In this document: positions 52,970 to 61,835 of the stretch, piece after piece | Layout: each line of letters begins with the position of its first letter | Numbering within the stretch: the stretch's first letter is position 1 | Assembly: GCF_020144925.1 (NCBI RefSeq) | Contig: NZ_NSLC01000001.1 | Location: forward strand, 62,001-126,000 | Direction: 5' to 3' | From: Afifella sp. IM 167 | GTDB lineage: Bacteria > Pseudomonadota > Alphaproteobacteria > Rhizobiales > Afifellaceae | Length of the DNA: 64,000 bases | Notes under the pieces: model-generated | Database searches by the model: none | What the model was told of the DNA's origin: nothing | The model's input: only the letters and a program-made list of their open reading frames with translations | Position numbers and translations under genes: made by a program

Positions 52970-54454
52970 ATGAAAGCCCTTTACGCCTATCGCGACCAGT
53001 GGACCGGAAACCTGCGCGGCGACATCCTCGCCGGGCTGGTGGTGGCGCTTGCGCTGATCCCCGAGGCCATCGCCTTTTCCATCATCGCCGGCGTCGACCC
53101 GAAGGTCGGCCTCTACGCCTCCTTCTCGATCGCGGTAATCGTGGCCATCACCGGCGGGCGGCCGGGCATGATCTCGGCGGCGACGGCGGCCACGGCCGTG
53201 CTGATGGTGACGCTGGTGAAGGAGCACGGGCTTGAGTATCTGCTGGCCGCGACCGTGCTGGCCGGGCTGATCCAGATCGCCGCCGGCCTCGCCAGGCTCG
53301 GATACCTGATGCGCTTCGTCTCGCGCTCGGTCATCACCGGCTTCGTCAACGCGCTGGCGATCCTGATCTTCATGGCGCAGGTCCCCGAACTGATCGGCGT
53401 GACCTGGGTGACCTATGCGATGGTCGCCGCAGGGCTTGCGATCATCTACCTGTTCCCGCTCCTGACCACCGCCATCCCCTCGCCGCTGGTGACCATCGTC
53501 GTGCTGACCTCGGCGGCGATCGCGCTGGGGCTCGACGTGCGCACCGTCGGCGACATGGGGGAACTGCCCGACTCGCTGCCCGTCTTCCTGATCCCGGACA
53601 TCCCCCTCAATTTTGAGACGCTGCAGATCATCCTGCCCTATTCGGCGGCGGTGGCGGCGGTCGGGCTCCTGGAAAGCCTGATGACCCAGACCATTGTCGA
53701 CGACCTGACCGACACCCCCTCGAACCGCAACCAGGAATGCATCGGACAGGGCCTTGCCAATACCGCGACCGGCTTCATCGGCGGCATGGCGGGCTGCGCC
53801 ATGATCGGCCAATCGATGATCAACGTGAAATCGGGCGGACGCGGGCGGCTGTCGACTTTCGCGGCGGGCATGTTCCTCCTGTTCATGATCGTGGCGCTGG
53901 GAGACCTGGTGGCGCAGATCCCGATGCCCGCCCTGGTGGCGATCATGATCATGGTGTCGATCGGTACCTTCTCCTGGTCCTCCATCCGGAACCTGCGCGA
54001 GCATCCGCGCTCCTCCTCGATCGTGATGCTGGCGACGGTGTTCTTCGTCGTCTACACGCACAACCTCGCCATCGGGGTGCTGGTGGGCGTCCTGCTCTCC
54101 GGCATCTTCTTCTCGGCCAAGATCGCCCAGCTCTTCCATGTGAGCTCGGAAATCTCGCCCGACGGCCGCCAGCGGACCTACGTCGTCGCCGGCCAGCTCT
54201 TCTTCGCCTCGACCGAGGATTTCATGAAGGCGTTCGACTTCAAGGAGGCGCTGGAGCACGTCACCATCGATGTCAGCCGCGCCCATATCTGGGACGTCTC
54301 GTCCGTTGCGGCGCTCGACATGGCCGTGCTCAGGTTCCGCCGCGAGGGCGCGACGGTGGAGATCAAGGGCATGAACGCGGCCTCCGAGACCATCGTCGAC
54401 CGCCTCGCCGTGCACGACAAGCCAGGCGCCATCGACACCTTGATGGACCACTAG
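52970..54454 (+). CDS. SulP-family anion transporter with STAS domain
   Basis: A 494-residue permease (SLC26/SulP). The N-terminal signature is [36 protein letters not shown], with about ten further TM segments. [44 protein letters not shown]-like central sequence matches the family, and a C-terminal STAS domain (about 395-494, [25 protein letters not shown]) follows. It may carry sulfate, bicarbonate or another anion. Upstream in-frame starts exist but add non-family sequence. It ends in the first copy of a 16-bp tandem repeat and is followed by a stress-protein gene, a common pair. Confidence 0.92.
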   Translation: MKALYAYRDQWTGNLRGDILAGLVVALALIPEAIAFSIIAGVDPKVGLYASFSIAVIVAITGGRPGMISAATAATAVLMVTLVKEHGLEYLLAATVLAGLIQIAAGLARLGYLMRFVSRSVITGFVNALAILIFMAQVPELIGVTWVTYAMVAAGLAIIYLFPLLTTAIPSPLVTIVVLTSAAIALGLDVRTVGDMGELPDSLPVFLIPDIPLNFETLQIILPYSAAVAAVGLLESLMTQTIVDDLTDTPSNRNQECIGQGLANTATGFIGGMAGCAMIGQSMINVKSGGRGRLSTFAAGMFLLFMIVALGDLVAQIPMPALVAIMIMVSIGTFSWSSIRNLREHPRSSSIVMLATVFFVVYTHNLAIGVLVGVLLSGIFFSAKIAQLFHVSSEISPDGRQRTYVVAGQLFFASTEDFMKAFDFKEALEHVTIDVSRAHIWDVSSVAALDMAVLRFRREGATVEIKGMNAASETIVDRLAVHDKPGAIDTLMDH

Positions 54455-54475
54455 GGGGATGGACCACTGAGGGGG
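54443..54475 (+). repeat. 16/17-bp tandem duplication at the sulP stop
   Basis: ATGGACCACTAGGGGG (54443-54458) is followed directly by ATGGACCACTGAGGGGG (54459-54475). The first copy contains the transporter's stop; the second supplies the purine-rich Shine-Dalgarno of the next gene. Confidence 0.8.
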
Positions 54476-54483
54476 AACAGAAA

Positions 54484-55338
54484 ATGCCCGCAATCCTGAT
54501 GGCGCTGGTCGATGGATCGGCCTATTCCGAAAGCGTCTGCCGCCACGCCGCCTGGATCGCCCGGCGCACGGGGGCGCAGGTCAAGCTCTACCACGTGCTC
54601 GATCCGCGCCGCGCCCCGGGCCAGCGGGACCTTTCCGGCTCGATCCGGCTGGGGGCGCGCACGAACCTTCTGAAAAAGCTGAGCGCCCTCGACGAGCACC
54701 ACGCCAAGCTCGCCCAGGCCCATGGCCGTGCCATCCTGGAGGACGCCAAGGCGCTGATCGAGGCCGAAGGCGTGGCCGACGTCATCACCCGGCTGCGCCA
54801 CGACGACATCGTCGCCACGGTCGAGGCCAAGGAAGGCCCGGCCGAGATGATCCTGATCGGCAAGCGCGGCGAGGCCGCAGGTCTCGACAAGCCGCATCTG
54901 GGCTCGAACTTCGAGCGGATCGTGCGCGCCAGCCACAAGCCGATCTTCGTGGCGAACCGCGCCTTCAAGCCGATCAAGCGCCTGCTGATCGCCTATGACG
55001 GCGGCGTCTCGGCGATGAAGGCGGTCGAATACGTGGCGCGCGATCCGCTCTTTACCGGGCTCGAGGTCATTGTCGCGACCGCCGGATCGGAGAATGCCGA
55101 GCTCACCCGCGCCCTCGAGAACGCGCGCGCCACGCTCAATTCCGGCGGCCACGCGGCCGAAGCGCGCGTGCTCAAGGGCGCGCCCGAGGAGGCGCTCGGC
55201 GAGATGGTCGAGAGCGGCGAGATCGATCTTCTGGTGATGGGCGCCTACGGCCATTCGCGCATCCGCACGATGGTGATCGGCTCCACCACCACCGAGATGA
55301 TCCGCACCTGCCGATGCCCGGTCGTCCTGATGCGATGA
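54484..55338 (+). CDS. Tandem universal stress protein
   Basis: A 284-residue protein with two Usp domains. The first starts ILMALVDGSAYSESVCRHAAWIARRTGAQVKLYHVLD; the second (about 155-284) has KRLLIAYDGGVSAMKAVEYVA and ends with the ATP-binding signature GAYGHSRIRTMVIGSTTTEMI. It follows the SulP gene after a short duplicated spacer, so the two are likely co-transcribed; SulP-Usp neighbours are common. It may bind ATP and modulate the transporter or stress survival. Confidence 0.92.
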   Translation: MPAILMALVDGSAYSESVCRHAAWIARRTGAQVKLYHVLDPRRAPGQRDLSGSIRLGARTNLLKKLSALDEHHAKLAQAHGRAILEDAKALIEAEGVADVITRLRHDDIVATVEAKEGPAEMILIGKRGEAAGLDKPHLGSNFERIVRASHKPIFVANRAFKPIKRLLIAYDGGVSAMKAVEYVARDPLFTGLEVIVATAGSENAELTRALENARATLNSGGHAAEARVLKGAPEEALGEMVESGEIDLLVMGAYGHSRIRTMVIGSTTTEMIRTCRCPVVLMR

Positions 55339-55387
55339 GCCGGGCGGCCGGCGGATCTGCGCGGACCCGAAATGCTCTGCCCTGCCT

Positions 55388-56122
55388 TCAGCTGGTGACC
55401 ACCAGCGTGACGCCCGAAACCGCCAGAAGCACCAGCACCAGCGCGTGGAAGCGCCGGTCGGAGAGCCGGCGATAGGTCCTCGCGCCGAGGAAGGCGCCCG
55501 CGAAGGTGCCGGGAAGCGCCGTGAGCACCAACACGCCGAGCCCGTCGGACGACAGGCCGGAGAGGAAGTGCCAGGCGACGACGGCCGCCAGGATCGTCAG
55601 GTTGAAGGTCTGGAAGACGCTGCGACGCTCGTCCCTTCCCCAGCCGCGCAGCGTCGCCCAGACCGTCGGGATCGGCGCGGAAAGGCCAGCAAGGCCGCCC
55701 ATGATGCCGCCGGCAAAGCCCGCCACGGCGTCGGCGGGCCGGCCGCCCCATCGCAGCTGCATGTTGACCCGCCCGAAGAGCATCCAGGCCGAAAAGGCGA
55801 TGAGAAAGACGCCGATGCAGGTGCGGAAAATATCGATGTCGACGCGCGTCAGGAGCAGGGTGCCGAGCGGCACGCCGAGAAGCCCGGCGGCGAGCATCGG
55901 CCAGACGCGCCGCCGGTCGACGGCGTGCCAGATCGTCGGCAGGGTCTGCGCCTGCGCCGCCACCGAGCAGATGGCGACGAGCGTTGCGGCCGGCGCCGGC
56001 TCGATCACATGCAGCCAGAAGCCGAGCGCGACCAGCCCCGTGCCGAAGCCGGCGAGGCCGGTGACGAAGCCGCCGGCAAAGCCGCCGGCGAGCACGACGA
56101 GAAGCCCGCCCATCGTCAGCAT
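55388..56122 (-). CDS. TSUP (TauE/SafE) family sulfite/anion exporter
   Basis: A 244-residue permease with about seven or eight hydrophobic segments. The TSUP hallmarks are GGFAGGFVTGLAGFGTGLVALGFWL at the N-terminus and the internal repeat FAGGIMGGLAGLSAPIPTVWATLRGW. These proteins move sulfite, sulfoacetate, taurine-derived or other organic anions. ATG 56122 and ATG 56113 are possible starts; the open frame extends far upstream without family features. Confidence 0.9.
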   Translation of the reverse strand: MLTMGGLLVVLAGGFAGGFVTGLAGFGTGLVALGFWLHVIEPAPAATLVAICSVAAQAQTLPTIWHAVDRRRVWPMLAAGLLGVPLGTLLLTRVDIDIFRTCIGVFLIAFSAWMLFGRVNMQLRWGGRPADAVAGFAGGIMGGLAGLSAPIPTVWATLRGWGRDERRSVFQTFNLTILAAVVAWHFLSGLSSDGLGVLVLTALPGTFAGAFLGARTYRRLSDRRFHALVLVLLAVSGVTLVVTS

Positions 56123-56197
56123 GAGGCCGCCACAATCAAATCTACCCTCTGAAGCCCGTTCGATACCGAACAGCGACCAGGAAACAGGGAGGAAGGC

Positions 56198-56662
56198 ATG
56201 CGCGATCTCGTTCTGCCGGCGGAAGGCAGCTGCAGGTGCGGAAAAATCCGGTTCCAGATCAGCGCGCCGCCCCTGATGACGGCGGCCTGCCATTGCCGGG
56301 GCTGCCAGAAGATGTCCTCCAGCGCCTACTCCCTCAGCGCCGCAATTCCAAGCGAGGTCTTCCGGATCGTCGACGGCGAACCTGTCATCGGCGGCCTGCA
56401 CGGGGCCAGTCAGCACTTCTGCTGCCCACATTGCATGAGCTGGCTCTTCACCAGGCCGGAGGGAATCGACTTCATCGTCAATGTGCGCCCGACGATGTTC
56501 GACGAGACCGGCTGGTTCGAGCCCTTCATCGAGACCTATGTGAGCGAGGCCTTTGCCTGGGCGAAAACGGGGGCCGTGCACAGCTTCGAGAAATTTCCCG
56601 AAATGAGCGCGTTCGGCCCGCTGATGGAGGAATTTGCCGCCCGCTACGGCGCGCCCGGCTGA
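56198..56662 (+). CDS. GFA family zinc protein
   Basis: A 154-residue protein of the glutathione-dependent formaldehyde-activating (Gfa-like) fold. Zinc-binding cysteines are seen as GSCRCGKIRF, ACHCRGCQKMSSSAYS and FCCPHCMSWL. It is one of many GFA paralogues in alphaproteobacteria; a role in S-hydroxymethylglutathione formation is only proved for Gfa itself. It starts divergently from the TSUP gene, 75 bases apart. Confidence 0.9.
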   Translation: MRDLVLPAEGSCRCGKIRFQISAPPLMTAACHCRGCQKMSSSAYSLSAAIPSEVFRIVDGEPVIGGLHGASQHFCCPHCMSWLFTRPEGIDFIVNVRPTMFDETGWFEPFIETYVSEAFAWAKTGAVHSFEKFPEMSAFGPLMEEFAARYGAPG

Positions 56663-56802
56663 CGGCAACCTCGCCTCCTCTCCTCCTCCCCGGATAGATC
56701 GGGCGCATGCCTTTGAAAGAACTGGCGGCTTCGTTGCTGCCCTCGCCTTTCAACAGGGCCGGATTTGCTTTAGAAGAAAGCCTCCGCCGACAATCGGGGA
56801 AC

Positions 56803-58602
56803 ATGAACATCATGCCGGCGAACGATAACGTTTTTCATTTCGTCATGATCAAGCCGACGCATTACGATGACGACGGCTACCCGATCCAGTGGGTGCGCTC
56901 GGCCATCCCCTCCAACACGCTCGCCTGCCTCAACGGCCTTGCCGAGGATGCAAGGCGCCGCGAGATTCTCGGCACCGGCGTCGATATCCGCCTTTCCACC
57001 TATGACGAGACCAACCGGCGGGTCTTTCCCGACAAAATCATCCGCGAATTGAAAGCGGCCGGCGGCAAGGCCCTGATCGGTCTCGTCGGCGTGCAGTCGA
57101 ACCAGTTTCCCCGCGCCGTCGACATCGCCAGAAAGTTCCGCGCAGCCGGCATCCCCGTCTGCATCGGCGGTTTCCACGTTTCCGGCTGCCTGTCGATGCT
57201 TGCCGAGCTGCCGCCGGAGCTCCAGGAAGCGATGGATCTCGGGATCTCCATCTTCGCCGGCGAGGCGGAGGAGAACCGGCTCGACATCGTCCTGAAGGAC
57301 GCCTGGAACGACGAGCTGAAGCCGCTCTACAACTACATGGACGACCTGCCGGATATCGGCAACGCGCCCTCGCCGATCCTGCCGCGCAAGCATCTGGTGC
57401 ACACGGCCGGGCACCATACCTCTTTCGATCTCGGCCGCGGCTGCCCCTTCCAGTGCTCCTTCTGCACCATCATCAACGTGCAGGGCAGGAAGAGCCGCTT
57501 CCGCACCGCCGACGACCTTGAGACGATCATCCGCGAGAACGTCGCCCAGGGCATCGACCGCTTCTTCATCACCGACGACAATTTCGCCCGCAACCGCCAC
57601 TGGGAATCCTTCTTCGACCGGCTGATCGCGCTGCGCGAGGGCGAAGGCCTCGACATCAAGTTCGCCATCCAGGTCGACACGCTCTGCCACAAGATCGAGA
57701 ACTTCATCGAGAAGGCGACGCGGGCCGGCGCCACGCGCGTCTTCATCGGCCTGGAGAACATCAACCCGGACAATCTGATGGCCGCCAAGAAGCGGCAGAA
57801 CAAGATCACCGAGTACCGGCTGATGCTGCAGAAATGGCGCGACCACGGCGCCACCACCTATGCCGGCTACATCCTCGGCTTTCCGGGCGACACCAAGGAA
57901 TCGATCCTGCGCGATATCGAGATCATCAAGCGCGAACTGCCGCTGGAGCTTCTGGAGTTCTTCAACCTGACGCCCCTGCCGGGCTCCGAAGACCACAAGA
58001 ACATGCTCGCTCGCGGCGAATGGATGGATCCCGACCTCAACAAGTACGACCTCGACCACCGCGTCACGCATCATGCGAAGATGAGCGACAAGGAATGGGA
58101 CGAGGTCTACCAGGAGGCCTGGAAGAGCTATTATTCGCGCGACCACCTGAAGACGATCCTGCGCCGCGCCGCCGCCCACAGACGCGGCCGGCCCGGCAAC
58201 AAGCTCTTCCTCATCGCCTGGTTCTACCTGACGGTGAAGATCGAGGGCGTGCATCCGCTGGAGGGCGGCTTCTTCCGCAAGAAGTACCGGCTCGACCGCC
58301 GCTCCTCGCTGCCGGTCGAGAGCCCCTTCGTCTTCTATCCGCGCTTTGCCGCGGAGACGGCGTGGAAGCAGCTGCAATATGCGGCGAACATCCTCTCCTT
58401 CTACCTCATCTACCGCGAGGTGAAGCGCAATCCCGGCCGGCGCAGCTACACCGACCGGGCGATCGAGCCCGATTTCGGCGACTCGCTCGACGATCTGGAG
58501 ATGATCCAGGGCACCAGGGGCGGCGAGGCCTGGGTGGCGCAGAACAAGCGCAACCGCGAGATCGTCGAAAAGGCCCAACGCGCCCCGGCCAACGCCGCCT
58601 GA
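56803..58602 (+). CDS. Cobalamin-binding-domain radical SAM protein
   Basis: A 599-residue protein. The N-terminal part (about 55-165) is a B12-binding-like Rossmann fold (LIGLVGVQSNQFPRAVDIARKFRAAGIPVCIGGFHVSG), but no clear DxHxxG cobalamin motif is seen. The radical SAM domain has the [4Fe-4S] motif Cys214-x3-Cys218-x2-Cys221 (RGCPFQCSFCTI) and the typical FFITDDNFARN and GYILGFPGDTKES segments. A C-terminal region of about 150 residues with many aromatic and basic residues follows. The substrate is unknown; the family includes methyltransferases and cyclases. ATG 56803 is preceded by GGGGA; an earlier in-frame ATG (56707) adds 32 residues without family features. Confidence 0.85.
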   Translation: MNIMPANDNVFHFVMIKPTHYDDDGYPIQWVRSAIPSNTLACLNGLAEDARRREILGTGVDIRLSTYDETNRRVFPDKIIRELKAAGGKALIGLVGVQSNQFPRAVDIARKFRAAGIPVCIGGFHVSGCLSMLAELPPELQEAMDLGISIFAGEAEENRLDIVLKDAWNDELKPLYNYMDDLPDIGNAPSPILPRKHLVHTAGHHTSFDLGRGCPFQCSFCTIINVQGRKSRFRTADDLETIIRENVAQGIDRFFITDDNFARNRHWESFFDRLIALREGEGLDIKFAIQVDTLCHKIENFIEKATRAGATRVFIGLENINPDNLMAAKKRQNKITEYRLMLQKWRDHGATTYAGYILGFPGDTKESILRDIEIIKRELPLELLEFFNLTPLPGSEDHKNMLARGEWMDPDLNKYDLDHRVTHHAKMSDKEWDEVYQEAWKSYYSRDHLKTILRRAAAHRRGRPGNKLFLIAWFYLTVKIEGVHPLEGGFFRKKYRLDRRSSLPVESPFVFYPRFAAETAWKQLQYAANILSFYLIYREVKRNPGRRSYTDRAIEPDFGDSLDDLEMIQGTRGGEAWVAQNKRNREIVEKAQRAPANAA

Positions 58603-58735
58603 GCGGGGCTGCCGGGCAAGCCATGCAGCGCCGGCATCGCGATGCTGGCTAAGGTAATTCTCCCCGCCATACCGGAACGCCGGCGGCCCGCTTCCGGTTT
58701 TGCGTCACAAGCCAGACGCAACACCGGAGACACGC

Positions 58736-59224
58736 ATGTCGATTGAAAACCTCAAGGATCTCTACCTTCACACCCTGAAGGACATCTACTTCGCCGAGAA
58801 CCAGATCCAGAAGGCGCTGCCGAAGATGGCCAGCAAGGCCAAGAGCGCGGAGCTGAAGAAGCTGTTCGAGGCCCATCTGGACGAGACCAAGGGCCAGATC
58901 ACCCACCTGAAGGAGGTCTTCAAGATCCTCGGCGAGAAGGCCGAGGGCGAGGAATGCCCGGCCATCGAGGGCATCATCGAGGAGACCGAAGAGCTGATCG
59001 GCGAGATCAAGGATGCCGACACCCGCGACGCCGGCATGATCGCCGCCGCCCAGGCCGTCGAGCATTACGAGATCGCCCGCTACGGCACGCTCCTCGCCTG
59101 GGGCGAGCTGCTCGGCCTCGACGAGGCCGGCACGCATCTGCGCGCCATCCTGGAGGAAGAGAAGGCGGCCAACGCCAAGCTCACCAATCTCGGCGAGAAC
59201 AAGCTCAACAAGAAGGCGGCGTAG
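58736..59224 (+). CDS. DUF892 (YciE/YciF-type) ferritin-like protein
   Basis: A 162-residue four-helix-bundle protein. It starts with the DUF892 signature IENLKDLYLHTLKDIYFAENQIQKALPKMASKA and has EHYEIARYGTLLAWGELLGLDEA near the end. The glutamates that bind di-iron in the ferritin-like fold are in place (AENQ, VEHYE). YciE/YciF proteins are stress-induced; the exact role is unclear. GGAGA precedes the ATG. A terminator follows. Confidence 0.9.
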   Translation: MSIENLKDLYLHTLKDIYFAENQIQKALPKMASKAKSAELKKLFEAHLDETKGQITHLKEVFKILGEKAEGEECPAIEGIIEETEELIGEIKDADTRDAGMIAAAQAVEHYEIARYGTLLAWGELLGLDEAGTHLRAILEEEKAANAKLTNLGENKLNKKAA

Positions 59225-59268
59225 ACCTTCGCCTTCTCCCGGTCGGCTCACCCCGACCGGGGCGAGAG

Positions 59269-59297
59269 AAAGCCCCGGCCCGCCGCCGGGGCTTTTT
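59269..59297 (+). terminator. Rho-independent terminator after the DUF892 gene
   Basis: Perfect 8-bp stem GCCCCGGC (59272-59279) / GCCGGGGC (59285-59292), five-base loop, then TTTTT. Flanking AA on the left extends the pairing. Confidence 0.85.
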
Positions 59298-59305
59298 CGT
59301 GCCTG

Positions 59306-59794
59306 TCAGCCGCGCCGGTAGATCAGGTGCGGCGAGGCGGGCACCCCGGCCGGACGCGCAACTTCCGCGTAGCCCGGCAGCTCCAGCGGCCGGTCGGTGA
59401 CGACGTAGCCGCCCACGGCCGTCCAGCCGGCAACGAGCGGCGAGATCCATTCGCGCGTCGCAAGGTCGGCGGTCGCATCGCCCGCTCCCATATCGACATG
59501 CACCAGTACCGGCGGAGCCGGGATGCGCGGATGGCAGAGCCGGAGCGTGTCGCGCATGTCGCCGACGATCATGTGCTCGGCATCGGGGATGCAGCCGGCA
59601 TGGGCCCGGATCGCCCGGTCGAAGGCGAAGATCTCGCGTGTGGGAAAGATCTGGCGCAGATGGTCGAAGGTGCGCCCGTTGCCGAGGCCAAGCTCGAACA
59701 CCGTGCCGGACGCCTCGCCGATCAGCCCCGCCACGTGCTCCAGAAGCGCCTTCTGGGCGGTGAGGCGGTTGATGGCGGATTCAAGACGGCTCAT
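59306..59794 (-). CDS. Class I SAM-dependent methyltransferase-like protein
   Basis: A 162-residue protein. It has the SAM-binding motif I variant VFELGLGNGRTFDHL and the acidic loop FAFDRAIRAHA, then VHVDMGAGDATADLA and GGYVVTDRPLELPGY. It matches a small alphaproteobacterial methyltransferase group, but the C-terminal half is short, so catalytic competence is uncertain. ATG 59794 has GGAAAGAG ahead of it. Confidence 0.78.
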   Translation of the reverse strand: MSRLESAINRLTAQKALLEHVAGLIGEASGTVFELGLGNGRTFDHLRQIFPTREIFAFDRAIRAHAGCIPDAEHMIVGDMRDTLRLCHPRIPAPPVLVHVDMGAGDATADLATREWISPLVAGWTAVGGYVVTDRPLELPGYAEVARPAGVPASPHLIYRRG

Positions 59795-59973
59795 GCGCTC
59801 TTTCCATGTTCTTTCGCGGCCCAGGCTCTTTCGCGGCAAGGCAACCGTGTTGGCACGGCCGGCGGCAAAGGCCAAGGCGGATGGGGCCGAAAAGCACCGC
59901 CGGGCCGCGGAACTCCGCAAGCCCCTCGCCCATTGGCCAGCACGGACACCCGAAGATTTTCAGGACGAGAACC

Positions 59974-60351
59974 ATGACCGCCTTTCACATCGCCGAGGTC
60001 GGCGACATCCATCATCCCGAAGCCTGGCTGACCGGCATCTTGCGCAATTTCCCCTATGCCGCGAAGGTGCTGGGCGCGGCCGCCGATACGCTTGAGCTCC
60101 GCCTTGCCCGCTCCGGTCACGGCCTCGACCCGAACTACCAGATCGGCACCACCGACGGCGCCGATGCGGCCGCCTTCTCCGGCACGACGCACGAGCTCCT
60201 CTACGATGACGTCACCCACCATATCGACAAGGGCGAACTCGCCGGCCCGGCCTACACGGCCGAGCATGTCCGCGCCTGGCTCGACCAGGCGAGCGGCGCC
60301 GGCGACGACGACCCGATGTCGCCGGGCATGCGCGGCGAGACGGGATATTGA
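59974..60351 (+). CDS. Hypothetical protein
   Basis: A 125-residue soluble protein that I do not recognise. It is rich in His, Asp and Gly (GDIHHPEAW, TTHELLYDDVTHHIDKGEL) and ends in a Gly/Asp/Pro-rich tail (GDDDPMSPGMRGETGY). CAGGACGAG lies before the ATG. No signal peptide or TM segment is seen. It is followed by two related microprotein genes on the same strand. Function unknown. Confidence 0.6.
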   Translation: MTAFHIAEVGDIHHPEAWLTGILRNFPYAAKVLGAAADTLELRLARSGHGLDPNYQIGTTDGADAAAFSGTTHELLYDDVTHHIDKGELAGPAYTAEHVRAWLDQASGAGDDDPMSPGMRGETGY

Positions 60352-60426
60352 ACCGATTGTGCGGTGCAAATGAACTTTTTCGCGGCTGCAGCGTAATCAC
60401 GGAGAGTAGAGCTGGGAGACAGACCG

Positions 60427-60564
60427 ATGCCCTCCGTTCCCCCCATCGCCGAAGAGGCGAGCCACCTTCGTTCCCTTGCAGAGCGCGACCATGCGCTTTC
60501 CGTGCCCCCGGTCGTCCAGCGGGCGGGCCCGGCAGGCCCCGCCACGGCCGCACCGCGCAAGTAG
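60427..60564 (+). CDS. Putative microprotein A (45 residues)
   Basis: A 45-codon reading frame from ATG 60427 to TAG 60562-60564, with GGGAG at 60414-60418 as a Shine-Dalgarno. Its residues 7-32 (IAEEASHLRSLAERDHALS then VPPVVQR) match 13 of 26 positions in the next small ORF (60697). The paralogy supports a real coding sequence. It has no recognised domain or TM segment. Confidence 0.5.
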   Translation: MPSVPPIAEEASHLRSLAERDHALSVPPVVQRAGPAGPATAAPRK

Positions 60565-60625
60565 ACGCCAGACAGGCCACCCGGTCCAAGACCGGGGACC
60601 GCCCCTCCTCCCCGGCCGGGGCGTA

Positions 60626-60658
60626 TGCCTCGAGCCGGCGTGAACCTTTTTCGAGGCA
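60626..60658 (+). other. Inverted repeat between the two microprotein genes
   Basis: TGCCTCGA (60626-60633) and TCGAGGCA (60651-60658) are a perfect 8-bp inverted repeat with a 17-base loop that includes TTTTT (60647-60651). It precedes the Shine-Dalgarno of the second microprotein. It may be a regulatory hairpin; it lacks a downstream T-run. Confidence 0.4.
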
Positions 60659-60696
60659 CGGGCCACTCACCTGGTAGCCAAACCAGGAGAAACACC

Positions 60697-61014
60697 ATGT
60701 CCCCGATCCTTTCGCTGGCCGCCCAGGCCGAGAACGCCCGCCGCATCGCCGAGCGCGCGCAGGCGCTCACCGTCCCGCCGGTGATCCCGCGCGAGAAAAG
60801 GCTCTGGCTGTCGCTGTCGCGACTGCGTCCCGCGCCGGAGCGTGCCCATGCCGCGCGTCGCCGCCTCGCTCTGAGCCGCCCTTCAAGGCCCGCAGCCAGC
60901 CCCCAAGGGCATGCCAGTCGGACGGACGCGGGAAGAGGCGTTGCAGGCTCGCTTTACCGCATACTCGGCGGAGCGACCGTCATCGGCCATCGGCCGGCGG
61001 CGCCTGCTGCTTAA
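60697..61014 (+). CDS. Putative microprotein B (105 residues or shorter)
   Basis: ATG 60697 has a good Shine-Dalgarno (AGGAGA 60685-60690). The first 60 residues carry RIAERAQAL followed by VPPVIPREKRLW, the block shared with microprotein A; the rest is Arg/Ala/Pro-rich and may be run-on sequence in a GC-rich region. The stop codon overlaps the end of the convergent methyltransferase gene. No known family. The N-terminal half is better supported than the C-terminal half. Confidence 0.45.
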   Translation: MSPILSLAAQAENARRIAERAQALTVPPVIPREKRLWLSLSRLRPAPERAHAARRRLALSRPSRPAASPQGHASRTDAGRGVAGSLYRILGGATVIGHRPAAPAA

Positions 61015-61757
61015 CGCGCCATCAGGGCGAAGACGCCCCAGCCCAGATATTCGCGCGTATAGGTGGCGTAGCGTGCGGGCTCGGAGGCAAGGCGCGCCCG
61101 GACGTCCTGCGCGAGCTCGTCCTCAGGGTTCTCGTCGAGCCACAGGCGCATCGTCAGCCACTTGGCCGCCTCGTACCTGTCCCAGTCGTCCTTGTTCGCC
61201 AGCACCATTTCCACGACGTCGTAGCCAAGGGTGCGGAAAGTGGCGAGGAGCTCCGGAAGCAGGCAGAAGTCGGAACGCGCGCCGGCATCGCATCCCTTGG
61301 CGACCTCTTCCGTCGGCGGCATCTGCAGCCAGTACGGCTCGCCGATGAGGATGATGCCTCCGCGGCGGAGGCTTTTTGAAAGAAGCGCGACGGTGCCGGG
61401 AACGCCCCCGCCGATCCACGTGGCGCCGATACAGGCCGCGACGTCGACCTTCTCGTCCGCCACATGCCCGGCAGCATCGCCATGGATGAAGGCGACCCGG
61501 TCGGAGACCCCGAGCGCTTCTGCGCGCTCTCTGGCCTGCCGCGTGAACAACGGGCTCTTGTCGATGCCCGTGCCGCGGACCGCGTGATCGCGCGCCCAGG
61601 TGCAGAGCATCTCCCCCGAACCGCTGCCGAGGTCGAGGACAAGCGTGTCCGGTTTCAGGCGGAGCGCGGTGCCGAGAGTGGCGAGCTTTTCGGGCGCGAA
61701 CGGATTATGGATCCGGTGGGCGCTTTCGCTGATGCTGAAGATGCGGGGGATATCCAA
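61011..61757 (-). CDS. Class I SAM-dependent methyltransferase
   Basis: A 248-residue methyltransferase. The N-terminus DIPRIFSISESAHRIHNPFAPEKLATLG matches a conserved family; the SAM motif is LVLDLGSGSGEMLCTWARDHAVRGTGID. Later features are FIHGDAAGHVADEKVDVAACIGATWIGGG, ILIGEPYW, and a helical C-terminus. The substrate is unknown. TTG 61757 gives the expected N-terminus with AGGAAAGGG upstream; a longer TTG start at 61802 is possible. Confidence 0.88.
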   Translation of the reverse strand: MDIPRIFSISESAHRIHNPFAPEKLATLGTALRLKPDTLVLDLGSGSGEMLCTWARDHAVRGTGIDKSPLFTRQARERAEALGVSDRVAFIHGDAAGHVADEKVDVAACIGATWIGGGVPGTVALLSKSLRRGGIILIGEPYWLQMPPTEEVAKGCDAGARSDFCLLPELLATFRTLGYDVVEMVLANKDDWDRYEAAKWLTMRLWLDENPEDELAQDVRARLASEPARYATYTREYLGWGVFALMAR

Positions 61758-61835
61758 GGCGGATGCGCCCTTTCCTCGGTGAATACGCGGGTGACGCGCC
61801 AATAGAACTTCCCCCGCGCCCCCTGCCAGCGCTTC

